The notes: generated by a model not told the origin, from the sequence alone. DNA of 64,000 nucleotides from CAIWHR01 sp963830485 (GCA_963830485.1 CAWHNE010000015.1:62001-126000); one strand, 5' to 3'; positions 18,348 to 28,319 are shown, numbered from the stretch's first letter. Translations and numbers: made by a program.

Positions 18348-19238
18348 CTACTTCTCGCCGAACAGCGCGACGATCTGCTCGCGCAGCCAGCGCGTGCCGG
18401 GGTCGCCCGCGAAGCGCCACGACCAGTGGACGCTGACGTCGAACGCGGGCAGCCCGACGCGCGGGCGCCAGACCGCAAAGTCGCCGAGCGCGCGGAACAC
18501 CTCGGCGAGCCGCGCCGGCATCACAACTGCGAGGTCGGTCTCGGCGAGGATCGGCGGCAGCACGAGAAAGTGCGGCATCGAGAGCCGGATGTTGGCCGAG
18601 AGGCCGAGCTCCTTGAGCGCGCGCGCCGTCGCGCCATGCGAGCGGACGACCGCATAGCGTAGCCGTGCGAGCGAAGCGCGCGTCGCCGGCCGGGCGGCCT
18701 GCGGGTGCCCGGCACGCATCAGGACGACGTAGTACTCGGACAGGAGCGCCGTCCGCTCGAACTCGGCGAGCGCCGGGATATAGCCCACCGCGAGGTCGAT
18801 GCGGCCGCTCTCGAGCGCCGGGCCGATGTCGCCGTCGTCGAGCTGGAACGTCTCGATCCGCACGTTCGGCGCGCGGGCGGCCAGCGCCTGCAGCAGGCGC
18901 GGCAGAAACACGGTCTCGCCGATGTCGCTCATGTGCAGACGGAACGTGCGGTCGGACGCCGCGGGGTCGTAGCGGACGCCTTCCTGGATCGCGACCTCGA
19001 GCACGTGGAGCGCATGGCGGACGGCCTCGGCGAGCCGGTCCGCCTTGGCGGTCGGAGCCATGCCACCCTGCGTGCGTACAAAGAGCGGGTCGTGGTAGAG
19101 GCGCCGCAGGCCGGTCAGCGCGTGGCTGACCGTCGGCTGCGACACGCCGAGGCGGACCGCGGCGCGCGTCACGCTCCCCTCCGCATGGACCGCATGGAAC
19201 GTCTGCAGCAGGTTGAGATCGACGCCCTTGGTATTCAT
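18348..19238 (-). CDS. LysR-family transcriptional regulator, divergent from iorAB
   Basis: The start at 19238 (MNTKGVDLNLLQTFHAVH) gives 296 residues, normal for LysR. The N-terminal winged helix-turn-helix (about residues 8-65: AVHAEGSVTRAAVRLGVSQPTVSHALTGLRRLY) resembles the NahR/NodD branch. The effector-binding domain follows. It is transcribed away from iorA with only 84 bases between starts, which contain a suitable inverted repeat, so it probably controls iorAB and the following transport genes. The inducer may be an aryl-pyruvate or aryl-acetate, but this is inference. Confidence 0.9.
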   Translation of the reverse strand: MNTKGVDLNLLQTFHAVHAEGSVTRAAVRLGVSQPTVSHALTGLRRLYHDPLFVRTQGGMAPTAKADRLAEAVRHALHVLEVAIQEGVRYDPAASDRTFRLHMSDIGETVFLPRLLQALAARAPNVRIETFQLDDGDIGPALESGRIDLAVGYIPALAEFERTALLSEYYVVLMRAGHPQAARPATRASLARLRYAVVRSHGATARALKELGLSANIRLSMPHFLVLPPILAETDLAVVMPARLAEVFRALGDFAVWRPRVGLPAFDVSVHWSWRFAGDPGTRWLREQIVALFGEK

Positions 19239-19248
19239 GGAATGAATG

Positions 19249-19270
19249 ATAGTTAGCAAAAATATGCTAT
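19249..19270. promoter_or_regulatory. Putative LysR-type binding site upstream of iorA
   Basis: An AT-rich imperfect palindrome lies between the divergent LysR regulator and iorA: atag at 19249-19252 pairs with ctat at 19267-19270, and tagc at 19254-19257 with gcta at 19266-19269. The spacing is compatible with the T-N11-A type of LysR box. Position between the two starts supports a role in iorAB control. Confidence 0.55.
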
Positions 19271-19322
19271 GGACAGATAATAGCGCAGCGACTAGATTGG
19301 CGCGTCCGAACATGAGGGGCGG

Positions 19323-21476
19323 ATGGAAGTCTCGTTTGCGAAGGAGGCACGGCAGCTGAGGTTGGGGCACGGCGACGTGTTCCACGGCGAAGGCATCCTC
19401 GCGATCACGAAGGCGCTCCTGCAGTCGGGCGTCGCCTACGTCGGCGGCTACCAGGGCGCGCCGGTGTCGCACCTGATGGACGTGCTCGTCCAGTCGAAGG
19501 ATTACCTGGCAGAGCTCGGCGTTCACGTCGAGGCCTGCTCGAACGAGGCGTCGGCCGCCGCGATGCTCGGCGCGTCGATCCACTACCCGCTGCGGGGCGC
19601 GGTCACGTGGAAGTCGATCGTCGGCACCAACGTTGCGGCCGACGCGCTGTCGAACCTCGCGTCGCCGGGCGTCACCGGCGGCGCGCTCGTCGTCATCGGC
19701 GAAGACTACGGCGAGGGCGCGAGCGTGATCCAGGAGCGTACGCTCGCCTTCGCGCTCAAGTCGTCGCTGATCCTGCTCGATCCACGGCCCGAGCTCTCGC
19801 ACATGGTGCGGATGGTCGAGTCAGGGTTCGCGCTGTCGGAAGCTTCGTGCACGCCGGTCCTCCTGCAGCTCCGCATCCGCGCGTGTCACGTCCGCGGCAG
19901 CTTCGTGTGCAAGGACAACGTCGCGCCGCCGGTGTCCGAGCGTCACCGGCTTGGTGAGCCGGCACTATTCGACTACGGCCGGCTCTCGCATCCGCCGTCG
20001 ACGTTCCGTCACGAAAAGGTGAAGTCGGACGAGCGGTTGCCGGCGGCGCGGCGGTTCATCGCCGAGCACAGCTTGAACGAGCGGATCCGCGGGACGAGAG
20101 ACGACCTGGGGATCATCGTGCAGGGCGGCCTCCACAATTCACTGATCCGCGCGCTGACAGAGCTCGGGCAGGCCGACGATTTCGGCGCGAGCGTGCCGTC
20201 GCTCTACGTGCTCAACGTCACGTGCCCGCTCGTGCCGGACGAGGTCCGCGCCTTCTGCGAGGGCAAGCGGGCGGTGCTGGTGGTGGAGGAGGGACAGCCT
20301 GACTTTATCGAGCAGGAGATTGCCGCGATCCTGCGGCGGCACGACGTCGCGGCGCCGCTTCACGGCAAAGACCTGCTGCCGATGGCGGGCGAATACACGG
20401 TCGAGGTGATCGCAGCCGGCGCAGCCGCATTCTTCGCCCGCCATGCGCCGGAGCTGCCGATCGCGGCCGGGCGCGCGTGGCTCGATGCGATCTCGGCGCG
20501 GCGCGAAGCCGTCGCCCGCGACCTCGCGGCGCCGCTGCCGGCGCGGCCGCCGCAGTTCTGCATCGGCTGCCCGGAGCGGCCGGTGTTCGCCGCGCTCAAG
20601 CTCCTGCAGCAGGACATCGGCCGGCTGCACATCGCCGCCGACATCGGCTGCCATTCGTTCGCGTCGTTCGAGCCCTTCAACTCGGGACACACGATCCTAG
20701 GCTACGGGATGAGCCTCGCGTCGCGCGCCGGCGTGTCGCCGATGATGGAGCGGCGCACGCTCGCGATCATGGGCGACGGCGGGTTCTGGCACAACGGTGT
20801 CGTTTCGGGCGTGCAGTCGGCGCTCTTCAACGGCGGTGACGCCGTACTGCTGATCATGAAGAACGGCTACACGTCGGCGACCGGTACGCAGGACATCCTC
20901 TCGACGCCGGCGGACGAGAGCAAGGCAGCGGCGGACGACAAGGCGGCAAGCCTCGTTCACACCAACCTCGTGATCGAGCGGACGTTGAAGGGGATCGGCG
21001 TGAAGTGGCTACGCGTGGTCGACAGCTATGACGTCGCCGCGATGCGGGCCACGCTCGCCGAGGCGTTCTCGACCGAATTCGCCGGGCTCAAGGTGATCGT
21101 CGCCGAAGGGGAGTGCCAGCTCGAGCGGCAGCGCCGGATCAAGCCGTGGCTCGCGGGCCGGCTGAAGGCCGGGAAGCGCACCGTGCGCGTGAAGTACGGC
21201 GTCGACGAGGACACGTGCTCGGGTGATCATTCGTGCATCCGGCTCTCCGGTTGCCCGACGCTGTCGCTCAAGGAAAATCCGGATCCATTGCGCCCCGATC
21301 CGGTGGCGACGGTGCTGGAGGGCTGCGTCGGCTGCGGGCTCTGCGGCGAGAACGCGCACGCCGCCGCGCTGTGTCCGTCGTTTTACCGCGGCGAGGTCAT
21401 CCGCAATCCAAACTGGCGCGATCGGCTCGGCGCGCGGATGCGGCAAGCGTTCATTCGCATGGTTCAACCCGCGTGA
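19323..21476 (+). CDS. iorA: Indolepyruvate:ferredoxin oxidoreductase, alpha subunit
   Basis: This thiamine-diphosphate enzyme oxidatively decarboxylates aryl-pyruvates (indolepyruvate, phenylpyruvate, 4-hydroxyphenylpyruvate) to the aryl-acetyl-CoA, reducing ferredoxin. The 717 residues start with the pyrimidine-binding domain (GDVFHGEGILAITKALLQSGVAYVGGYQGAP...). The C-terminal half has the TPP domain (CIGCPERPVFAALK, ADIGCHSFASFEP, GDGGFWHNG). A ferredoxin tail follows with CSGDHSCIRLSGCPTL and CVGCGLCGENAHAAALCPSF, giving the ligands for two iron-sulfur clusters. It overlaps iorB by 4 bases. Phenylacetyl-CoA from this enzyme would feed the Paa pathway without PaaK. Confidence 0.9.
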   Translation: MEVSFAKEARQLRLGHGDVFHGEGILAITKALLQSGVAYVGGYQGAPVSHLMDVLVQSKDYLAELGVHVEACSNEASAAAMLGASIHYPLRGAVTWKSIVGTNVAADALSNLASPGVTGGALVVIGEDYGEGASVIQERTLAFALKSSLILLDPRPELSHMVRMVESGFALSEASCTPVLLQLRIRACHVRGSFVCKDNVAPPVSERHRLGEPALFDYGRLSHPPSTFRHEKVKSDERLPAARRFIAEHSLNERIRGTRDDLGIIVQGGLHNSLIRALTELGQADDFGASVPSLYVLNVTCPLVPDEVRAFCEGKRAVLVVEEGQPDFIEQEIAAILRRHDVAAPLHGKDLLPMAGEYTVEVIAAGAAAFFARHAPELPIAAGRAWLDAISARREAVARDLAAPLPARPPQFCIGCPERPVFAALKLLQQDIGRLHIAADIGCHSFASFEPFNSGHTILGYGMSLASRAGVSPMMERRTLAIMGDGGFWHNGVVSGVQSALFNGGDAVLLIMKNGYTSATGTQDILSTPADESKAAADDKAASLVHTNLVIERTLKGIGVKWLRVVDSYDVAAMRATLAEAFSTEFAGLKVIVAEGECQLERQRRIKPWLAGRLKAGKRTVRVKYGVDEDTCSGDHSCIRLSGCPTLSLKENPDPLRPDPVATVLEGCVGCGLCGENAHAAALCPSFYRGEVIRNPNWRDRLGARMRQAFIRMVQPA

Positions 21477-23040
21477 ACCGGGCCACACGACCGATCTCAA
21501 TCCTGATCGCGGCGCTCGGCGGCGAGGGCGGCGGCGTGCTGACCGAGTGGCTGATCGCCGCGGCGGCACGCGCGGGCTACGCGGCGCAGAGCACGTCGAT
21601 TCCCGGCGTCGCCCAACGCACGGGTGCGACGACGTATTACATCGAGATTCACCCGGTTCCGCTCGCTGAACTGGGAGAACGCGTGCCGGTGCTCGGGCTC
21701 GTGCCGGTTCCGGGCTGCGTCGACCTGGTCGTCGCCTCGGAGCCACTCGAAGCCGTGCGGACCGTGCAAGCCGGGATGACGAGTCCGGAGCGCACTCTTC
21801 TCGTCACGTCGACGGCGCGCACGCTGACGACCGCGGAAAAGATCCCGCTGGGCGACGGCCGGTTCGACACAACGCGCCTCCTCGACGTCGCACGCCGGCA
21901 CAGCCGCGACCTCGTGGCCTTCGACATGTCGGCGCTCGCGCGCGAGTCGGGAACGGTCGTGAGCGCGGTCATGTTCGGCGCGGTGGCGGCCTCCGGGGTG
22001 CTGCCCTTCGGCCGCGACGCGTGCGTGGCGTCGATCGAGGGGACCGACCGTGGCGCGGAGGCGAGTCGCGCGGGCTTCGCACGCAGCCTGCGCCGTGGTC
22101 GACGCGCGAGAGACAACGAATCGGCCCCCCCCGATGGCGCCTGGCGTGCCCGCGACGCCCGTGCCGGACGCGATCCGGGCGGCGTTTCCGCAGGCGGTGC
22201 ACGACATCGTCGCGCTCGGCCACGCGCGGGTTGTCGCCTTCCAGGACCGTGCGTACGGCCAGCTCTATCTCGAGCGCGTCACGCGGGTGCTTGCCGCCGA
22301 GCGCGCTGCCGATCCCGCCGGCGCGCATAGTCACGCGCTCACCCGCGAGACAGCGCGCTACCTGGCGCTGTGGATGGCGTTCGACGACATCGTCCGGGTC
22401 GCCGACCTGAAGTGCCGCGCCGAGCCGCTTCGCGCGCGTGCGTCGCGAGGTCGGGGCCGACTCGGGCGACGTCGTGCGGATCTTCGATTTCTTCAAGCCC
22501 GGGCTGCCCGAATTCGCGGCCCTCCTGCCCGCTCCGATGGCGGCGCCGCCTCGCCGCTCGGGATCGGCGCCGACAGGCGCGCGGCAAGCCGCCGCTCGGG
22601 TGGGCGATCACGCTCTCCACCGACGGCATCGCCGGATTCCTCGCCCTGCGTACGCTTGCATCGCTACGCTGGCTGCGCCGGCGCGGTGCGCGCTTCGCGG
22701 AGGAGCAGCGCGGCATCGAGCACTGGCTCGGGGCGATCGTCGCAGCCGCCGCTGTCGACTGGACGCTCGCCCACGAGATCGCGCTCTCGGCGCGAATCGT
22801 CAAGGGGTACGGGACGACACTCGAGCGCGGCAAGGAGAACCTGCGGCACATCCTCACGCATCTCGCCGTGGCGGGAACGGAAAACGCGGCGGGACGCGCG
22901 AAGCGATCCGCGCGGCGCGCGAAGCGGCCCTTGCCGACGAGGCCGGCAAGGCGCTCGACGCCGCGCTCGCCGCGCACGGCGCGCCGCCGCGTCCGCTAAA
23001 GCCGCAGCCGATCCGCTGGGCGCAATCCGCGCGCCGTTGA
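21473..23040 (+). CDS. iorB: Indolepyruvate oxidoreductase, beta subunit (several frameshifts as assembled)
   Basis: The GTG at 21473 overlaps the iorA stop. The first 200 residues (ISILIAALGGEGGGVLTEWLIAAAARAGYAAQSTSIPGVAQRTGATTYYIE) are the gamma-type domain of IorB. The conserved sequence then changes frame near 22085, 22425, 22540 and 22880. Joined, it gives a continuous protein of about 520 residues ending AAHGAPPRPLKPQPIRWAQSARR, the usual length of the long bacterial IorB. Three of the four changes are explained by one inserted base each; the last is a net loss. It is either an inactive allele or, more likely, an error-rich stretch, since iorA and the downstream genes look intact. Confidence 0.8.
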
Positions 23041-23068
23041 GGGTCGCCGCGAGCAAGGAAACGGCGAC

Positions 23069-23488
23069 ATGACGAAACGGCATACGACGCGCTTCACGGT
23101 GGAGTTCGGCGACTGCGATCCCGCGCAGATCGTGTTCTACCCGAACTTCCTCAAGTGGATCGACTCGGCGTCGCGGCACTTCTTCGCCGCGGCGGGCGTG
23201 CCGCACTGGTCCGAGCTGGAGGCGGCGACCGGGATCATCGGCACGCCGCTCGTCGACGTGGCGATGAAGTTCGTTCGCCCTGCGACCTACGGCGAGGAGA
23301 TCGCCGTCGAATCGTGGATCGAGGAGTGGCGGGGGAAGAGCTTCGTGATGAAGCACGTCGTGCGGCGCGGCGACGACGTGCTGGTCGAGGGGGTCGAGAC
23401 GCGCGTGTTCGCGCGACGCCATCCGGACGATCCGAAGCGGATCCAGGCTGTCGCGCCGCCCGACGAGTTGCGCAAGCTGTTCGAGTAG
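23069..23488 (+). CDS. 4-hydroxybenzoyl-CoA thioesterase-like hotdog protein
   Basis: A 139-residue thioesterase of the 4HBT family. The active-site motif EFGDCDPAQIVFYPNFLKWID near the N-terminus carries the catalytic Asp of the family (D-x-D-P-A-x-I-x-F/Y). The rest is the expected single hotdog domain ending PPDELRKLFE. It lies 28 bases after iorB and before the TRAP genes. It may hydrolyse an aryl-CoA produced by IorAB to release the free acid or CoA; the substrate is an inference from position. Confidence 0.85.
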   Translation: MTKRHTTRFTVEFGDCDPAQIVFYPNFLKWIDSASRHFFAAAGVPHWSELEAATGIIGTPLVDVAMKFVRPATYGEEIAVESWIEEWRGKSFVMKHVVRRGDDVLVEGVETRVFARRHPDDPKRIQAVAPPDELRKLFE

Positions 23489-23595
23489 CGCCGCAGGTAA
23501 ACTTGCCGGCCGGGGGGCGTTGCCGCCCCCGAGACAAGACAAAACCGCGGGCTGTACGCGATCAAGCCACGCGGGCGAAAGGGGAGGAGGCCACG

Positions 23596-24129
23596 ATGTC
23601 GCACGAACCCGAGCACGCTCCGGTCGCTCCGGGTGCCGGCTTCGGTCCGGTCGGTCGCGCGCTGCTCGTCGCCGCGAAGCAGCTCGCGATCGCGGGCGGC
23701 CTCGTGTTCGTCGCGCTGGTCGCGATGCAGATCGTGTCGATCGTCGGCCGCAAGCTCTTCGCGTGGCCGGTTCCGGGCGACGTCGAGCTCCTGCAGATGT
23801 GCGCGGCGTTCGCCGCGTCGGCCTTCTTTGCCTGGTGCCATCTCGTGAACGGCGACGTCAAGGTCGACTTCTTCACGCACAACCTCCCGCCGCGCGTCGT
23901 CGCGGCGCTCGACTGCGTCGGATCGCTGCTGGTCGGCCTCTTCGGCGCGCTGATCGCGTGGCGGACCGCGGCCGGCGCGCTCGCCGTCCACGAGGTCGGC
24001 GAGACGTCCGCGGTGCTCGGGTGGCCGGTGTGGATCGCGCAGGCGCTGATGGTGCCGGGCTTTCTGCTTCTCGCCGCTGCCGGGTTCTACATGAGCGCGC
24101 GGCGGCTCCGGACCGCGCTCAACCCATGA
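23596..24129 (+). CDS. TRAP transporter small permease (DctQ type)
   Basis: The four-helix small membrane subunit of a tripartite ATP-independent periplasmic transporter. The ATG at 23596 (preceded by gggagg) gives 177 residues with hydrophobic segments near residues 28-50, 62-80, 97-120 and 140-165. The family stretch QIVSIVGRKLFAWPVPGDVELLQ is present. Its stop overlaps the ATG of the large permease (ATGA). With the large permease and DctP protein it forms one transporter, probably for an aromatic or 2-oxo acid given the neighbours. Confidence 0.9.
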   Translation: MSHEPEHAPVAPGAGFGPVGRALLVAAKQLAIAGGLVFVALVAMQIVSIVGRKLFAWPVPGDVELLQMCAAFAASAFFAWCHLVNGDVKVDFFTHNLPPRVVAALDCVGSLLVGLFGALIAWRTAAGALAVHEVGETSAVLGWPVWIAQALMVPGFLLLAAAGFYMSARRLRTALNP

Positions 24130-25476
24130 GCGGCATCGAAACGGGCTTTGCGGTCTTCGGCGTCATGCTGGCGCTGATGTTCGTCCGCGTCCCGATCGGC
24201 ATCGCGATGTTCATCGTGGGTTTCGGCGGCTACCTCTACCTGACCAGTGGCAACCTCGCGGCGCTCCTCAATTCGCTCAAGAACCTCGCCTACGCGCGGC
24301 TTTCGAACTACGACCTCGTCGTCATCCCGCTCTTCCTGCTGATGGGGCAGTTCGCGACGCATGGGGGCCTGTCGAAGGCGCTGTTCCGGTTCGTCGGGGC
24401 GTTCATCGGTCACTTTCGCGGCGGGATCGCGATGGCGGCGATCGGTGCGTGCGCCGGCTTCGGCGCGATCTGCGGCTCGTCGGTCGCGACCGCGGCGACG
24501 ATGGGCCAGGTCGCGCTGCCCGAGCTTCGCCGCTTCGGCTACTCGGGCTCGCTCGCGACGGGTGCATTGGCGGCCGGAGGGACGTTCGGCATCATGATTC
24601 CGCCGTCGGTGCCGCTCGTCATCTACGCGATCCTGACGCAGGAGTCGATCGGCAAGCTGTTCGTCGCCGCGGTATTGCCCGGCATCATCGCGATGCTGGG
24701 CTACATGCTGGTCGTGAAGATCGTCGTGTCGCTCAAGCCCGCCGCCGGCCCCGCGGGGCCGCGCGTGGCCTGGCCCGAGCGCCTCAAGAGCCTCCTCACG
24801 GTGCTCCCGGTGCTGCTCGTGTTCCTGGTCGTCATCGTCGGAATCTACGGCGGCTGGGCGAATCCGACCGAGGCGGCCGCGATCGGCGCGGCGGCGTGCG
24901 GGGGGATCGCCATCGCCAACGGCGGCCTGCGCGGCCGCGGGCTGGTCGACAGCGCGCTCGGCACCGCGCAGCACACGGCGATGATCTTCCTCGTGCTCCT
25001 CGGTGCCGACATGATGAACACGACGCTCGCGCTGTCGCAGATGCCGGTGGAGCTCGCGAACTGGGTGAAGGCGAGCGGCGTCGCGCCGTTGTTCGTGATG
25101 GCGCTGATCCTGCTCGTCTACATCTTCCTCGGCTGCGTGATGGACGCGCTCGCGATGATCCTGCTCACGATCCCCATCTTCTACCCGATGGTGATGGCGC
25201 TCGACTTCTGGGGCATGTCGACCGACGACAAGTCGATCTGGTTCGGCATCCTCGCGCTGATGGTGGTCGAGATCGGCCTCGTCCATCCGCCGGTCGGCCT
25301 GAACGTCTACATCATCAACCGTCTCGCGAAGGACGTGCCGCTCACCGAGACGTTCAAGGGCGTCGTTCCGTTCCTGCTGTCGGATTTCGTCCGGATCACG
25401 CTGCTCGTATTCTTTCCGGTCATCTCGCTGTACCTTGTCCACACGTTCAAGCAGCTGCAGGAGGAGACGCACATGA
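24126..25476 (+). CDS. TRAP transporter large permease (DctM type), stop not clean
   Basis: The 12-helix subunit that moves the substrate with sodium. It starts on the DctQ stop and shows the full DctM pattern: FGAICGSSVATAATMGQVALPEL, GGTFGIMIPPSVPLVIYAI, GGWANPTEAAAIGAAACGG, and LGCVMDALAMILLTIPIFYP. About 445 residues are typical. As assembled, its frame runs without a stop straight into the signal peptide of the next gene. A one-base shift near the end would let it stop at the TGA at 25474-25476, overlapping the next ATG, as happens with other gene pairs here. The end given assumes that. Confidence 0.85.
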
Positions 25477-26505
25477 ACGCACGGAAGCTCGCGATCGCTG
25501 TCGGCACCGCATTCGCGCTCGGCTACGCCGCCGCGCAGCGCGCAGGAAGTGACGCTCAAGATCCACCACTTCCTGCCGCCCAAGGGCACGATCCAGGCCC
25601 AGGTCTTCGAGCCGTGGTGCGAGAAGATCGGCAAGGAGTCCGGGGGCAAGCTCAAGTGCCAGATCTATCCGGCGATGCAGCTCGGCGGCACGCCGCCGCA
25701 GCTCTTCGACCAGGCGAAGGACGGCGTGGCCGATATCGTGTGGACGCTGCCGACCTACCAGGCGGGCCGCTTCCTCAAGTCCGAGGTGTTCGAGGTACCG
25801 TTCATGGCGAAGAACGCGGAGACCGGCAGCCCGGCGCTGTGGGAATACGTGCAGAAGAACGCGATGGACGAGTTCAAGGGCGTGAAGGTGCTGGCGCTGC
25901 ATTTGCACGATGGCTCGCTGCTGCACTTCTCGAACAAGCGCGTGACGAACATGGACGAGCTCAAGGGGCTCAAGGTGCGCGCGCCGACGCGGATCGGCAC
26001 CAAGTTCCTGACTTCGATCGGCGCCGTTCCGGTGCAGATGCCGGTGCCGCAGGTGACGGAGTCGCTCGCCAAGGCGGTGATCGACGGCGCGATGGTGCCG
26101 TGGGAGGTGGCGCCCGCGCTCAAGCTGCAGGAGGTCACCAAGTACCACCTCGACACGGCCGCGGGCGTGCCGAAGATGTCGAACTCGATCTTCGTGATCG
26201 CGATGAATCCCGCGAAATACGACAGCCTGCCGCCGGACCTGAAGAAGGTCATCGACGCCAACACGGGGCTCGAGTGGTCGAAGCAGATCGGCAAGATCTA
26301 CGACGGCACGACGGAAGCGGGCAAGAAGCTCGCGCGCGAGGCGAACGGCGTCTTCGACACGCTGTCGCCGGCGGAGTACGACCGCTGGCGGAAGGCCACC
26401 GAGGCAGTCGACAAGGAGTGGATCGGCGAGGTCGGCGCGAAGGGCGCGAACGGGGCGGCGCTTCTCGACGACGCGAAGGCGCTGATCAAGAAGAACGGCG
26501 GCTAG
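25473..26505 (+). CDS. TRAP transporter substrate-binding protein (DctP type), one frameshift
   Basis: The periplasmic solute receptor. A good ribosome site (aggagga) precedes the ATG at 25473, which opens a signal peptide (MNARKLAIAVGTAFALGYAAA). The mature protein continues in the next frame from about 25543 (AQEVTLKIHHFLPPKGTIQAQVFEPWCEKI) through the DctP domain to KALIKKNGG. One extra c in gcgcag-c-gcgcag at about 25541 explains the break. The domain includes LKGLKVRAPTRIGTKFLTSIGAVPVQMP, where a conserved Arg normally binds the substrate carboxylate. The ligand is probably a carboxylic acid. It converges on the next gene. Confidence 0.85.
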
Positions 26506-26525
26506 CGGTTACGAGCGGCGGCCGC

Positions 26526-26541
26526 CGGCAGCGTGCTGCCG
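26526..26541. terminator. GC-rich hairpin between convergent genes
   Basis: The sequence cggcag-cgtg-ctgccg forms a short perfect hairpin in the 72-base gap between the DctP gene and the convergent TIGR03118-like gene. There is no T-run on either side, so it is only a candidate terminator. Confidence 0.3.
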
Positions 26542-26577
26542 ACGCGCCGCCGCCCGTTTGCGCGACGTGTGGAGGCG

Positions 26578-27696
26578 TCAGTCGTCGCCGTCGTCGTCGT
26601 CCCCGCCGCCATGCGGTCCCGGCACCGCCGTGATCGCGCCATAAAGCCCGTGGCTTTCCTCCTCGGGCCCGGCGGTGAAATAGAGCGTGCTTGTCCGCTG
26701 TCCGGCGACACCGTTGCCGAAAGCGAGGCCCCAGAGCCCGTCGATCTTGAGCGGCTTTCCGTCGACGCCCCGCAGCTGTCCTTTGAACGAACCGTTGTGC
26801 GCGTCGTACGCGTTGATCGTGCCGTCGCCGAAATTGCCGACGAGCAGCCGGTCGGCGAATCGACCGAACGACGCGGGCGCGAGCGCAACGCCCCATGGTG
26901 CGTTGAGCTTGCCCCGGCTCGCTACGCGGCGGATTAGATGCCCGTCGGCGTCGAACACGTTGACGATGCCAAGACCCGGCCCCGGCGTTTCCTCGTCGTC
27001 GCCCGGCTTGCGGAATGCATAGGTGACGTACAGGTCGCCCTGGATCGCGGTGATGTTGAACGGCGCGAAGTTGGGAGGCAGCTGCGGGTCGACGAAGCGG
27101 CCGGTGGTGTCGACCGGATTGAACGCATTGTCGAACATGTCGATCTTGCCGCCGAAGAAATCCGCGGCGTAGAGGAAGTTGCCGTTCCCGTTGCCGGTGA
27201 GCGCGAGACCCTTGTATACCGCGCCGGGCGTATGCCGTATGAAGATCGCGTGCGTTCCATCGACCGCCGGTGCCCAGGCGGCGATGATCCCTTCCTCGGT
27301 CGCGAACATGAACCGAGCCGGCCCTTTCAGCGCGCCGACAGTGACTACGAATTCGGTATTCGATCCGCTGAATACGATGCCCGTCGGATGGCCCAGCGGA
27401 TCGTAGACGTTTTTGCCCGATGGAATCTTCACGACGAGCGGCTGCGGGTTGCCGGCACCGTCGTAGAGGACCGAGACGCCTGCGTCGGCTGCGTTGACCC
27501 AGACGAACCCGGTGGGATTGAATGCGATGCCCCACGCGTTGACCAGATTCGGGTCCGTGTGGGCGGCGGCGATCGTGCCGTCGGAGACGAGGTTCGTCTG
27601 CTGATAACGCGTTGACGCCGCGAACGCCGGTGCGGCGCCGACTGTTAACAGCGCGGCGGCCACCGCCGCCAGCAGCAAGGTGCGAAGTCGAATCAT
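26578..27696 (-). CDS. Secreted TIGR03118-like beta-propeller protein
   Basis: The start at 27696, after an aggag site, opens a signal peptide (MIRLRTLLLAAVAAALLTVGAAPAFA). The 372-residue protein follows the TIGR03118 pattern: TNLVSDGTIAAAHTDPNLVNAWGIAFNPTGFVWV at the N-terminus, then blade-like repeats such as GLALTGNGNGNFLYAADF, LNAPWGVALAPASFGRFADRLLVGNFGDGTINAYD, and IDGLWGLAFGNG. The family has an NHL-type six-blade appearance and unknown function. The C-terminus ends in a Gly/Asp-rich tail. It is probably periplasmic or secreted and has no clear tie to its neighbours. Confidence 0.8.
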   Translation of the reverse strand: MIRLRTLLLAAVAAALLTVGAAPAFAASTRYQQTNLVSDGTIAAAHTDPNLVNAWGIAFNPTGFVWVNAADAGVSVLYDGAGNPQPLVVKIPSGKNVYDPLGHPTGIVFSGSNTEFVVTVGALKGPARFMFATEEGIIAAWAPAVDGTHAIFIRHTPGAVYKGLALTGNGNGNFLYAADFFGGKIDMFDNAFNPVDTTGRFVDPQLPPNFAPFNITAIQGDLYVTYAFRKPGDDEETPGPGLGIVNVFDADGHLIRRVASRGKLNAPWGVALAPASFGRFADRLLVGNFGDGTINAYDAHNGSFKGQLRGVDGKPLKIDGLWGLAFGNGVAGQRTSTLYFTAGPEEESHGLYGAITAVPGPHGGGDDDDGDD

Positions 27697-28319
27697 GACG
27701 TACTCCTGCAATTGAGGGATTGCGCCCGTGCGCGGGGCGCGCGCACCCGCCCGCACGCCGATGCCTCCGTGGCGCGTCTTGGACAGGACCGTGCAGGGAA
27801 GCCGCGGCACCGACGCGGATGTTCTCGTTCACTGGCGGATGCCGGAACGGCAGCGCTCGACGCGGCCGAAACGCCGCTCGCGCCATTCCCGCAAACATAG
27901 TCTCGCGCAAATTAATCCGATCGCAGCTTGAACTCGTCACTGCGACTGGACCGTTTGTATGAGTTACATGAAGCCGCATCCGTCGCAGCGCGGTCGCGGC
28001 TTGAGCTTCGATTCGAGGCACGGACTGCGCGGGTGCTGCGGGGAAAGGGCAGACGTGACTCGCGGTCGGCGACGGGCGTGCCGAGGGGTCGTCTCGCTTC
28101 ATCGAAGCCTCCTTGGTGCTGCTCGCGCACCGTAGCCTGTCCGGCACGACCGCGCCCGGTATCGGGAACTGAGTCTGGGGTAGTGCGGGTCCTACAACAC
28201 GCGTCGGACTGGCGATGACCGTTGCGAGTAGGGTCTTTGGCGCTCGGAGCTACGGCAGCCCGCGCGCGTGGACGAAAATCGCTAGAATGATCCGCGTCGG
28301 CGGCCGGAGGAGAATCCAC
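27697..28319. other. Divergent intergenic region, no gene seen
   Basis: About 620 bases separate the TIGR03118-like gene (minus strand) from the molybdenum-hydroxylase genes (plus strand). Short open frames exist on both strands but none has a convincing ribosome site or a recognisable protein. It should hold promoters for both directions; I see no clear box. A ggagga ribosome site closes the region just before 28320. Confidence 0.5.

Noticed and set aside
23520..26633. A 1037-residue plus-strand frame that would fuse the large TRAP permease with downstream sequence.
   Set aside because: After the permease it reads the DctP gene out of frame as Arg/Gly-rich sequence; a frame error is the better explanation.
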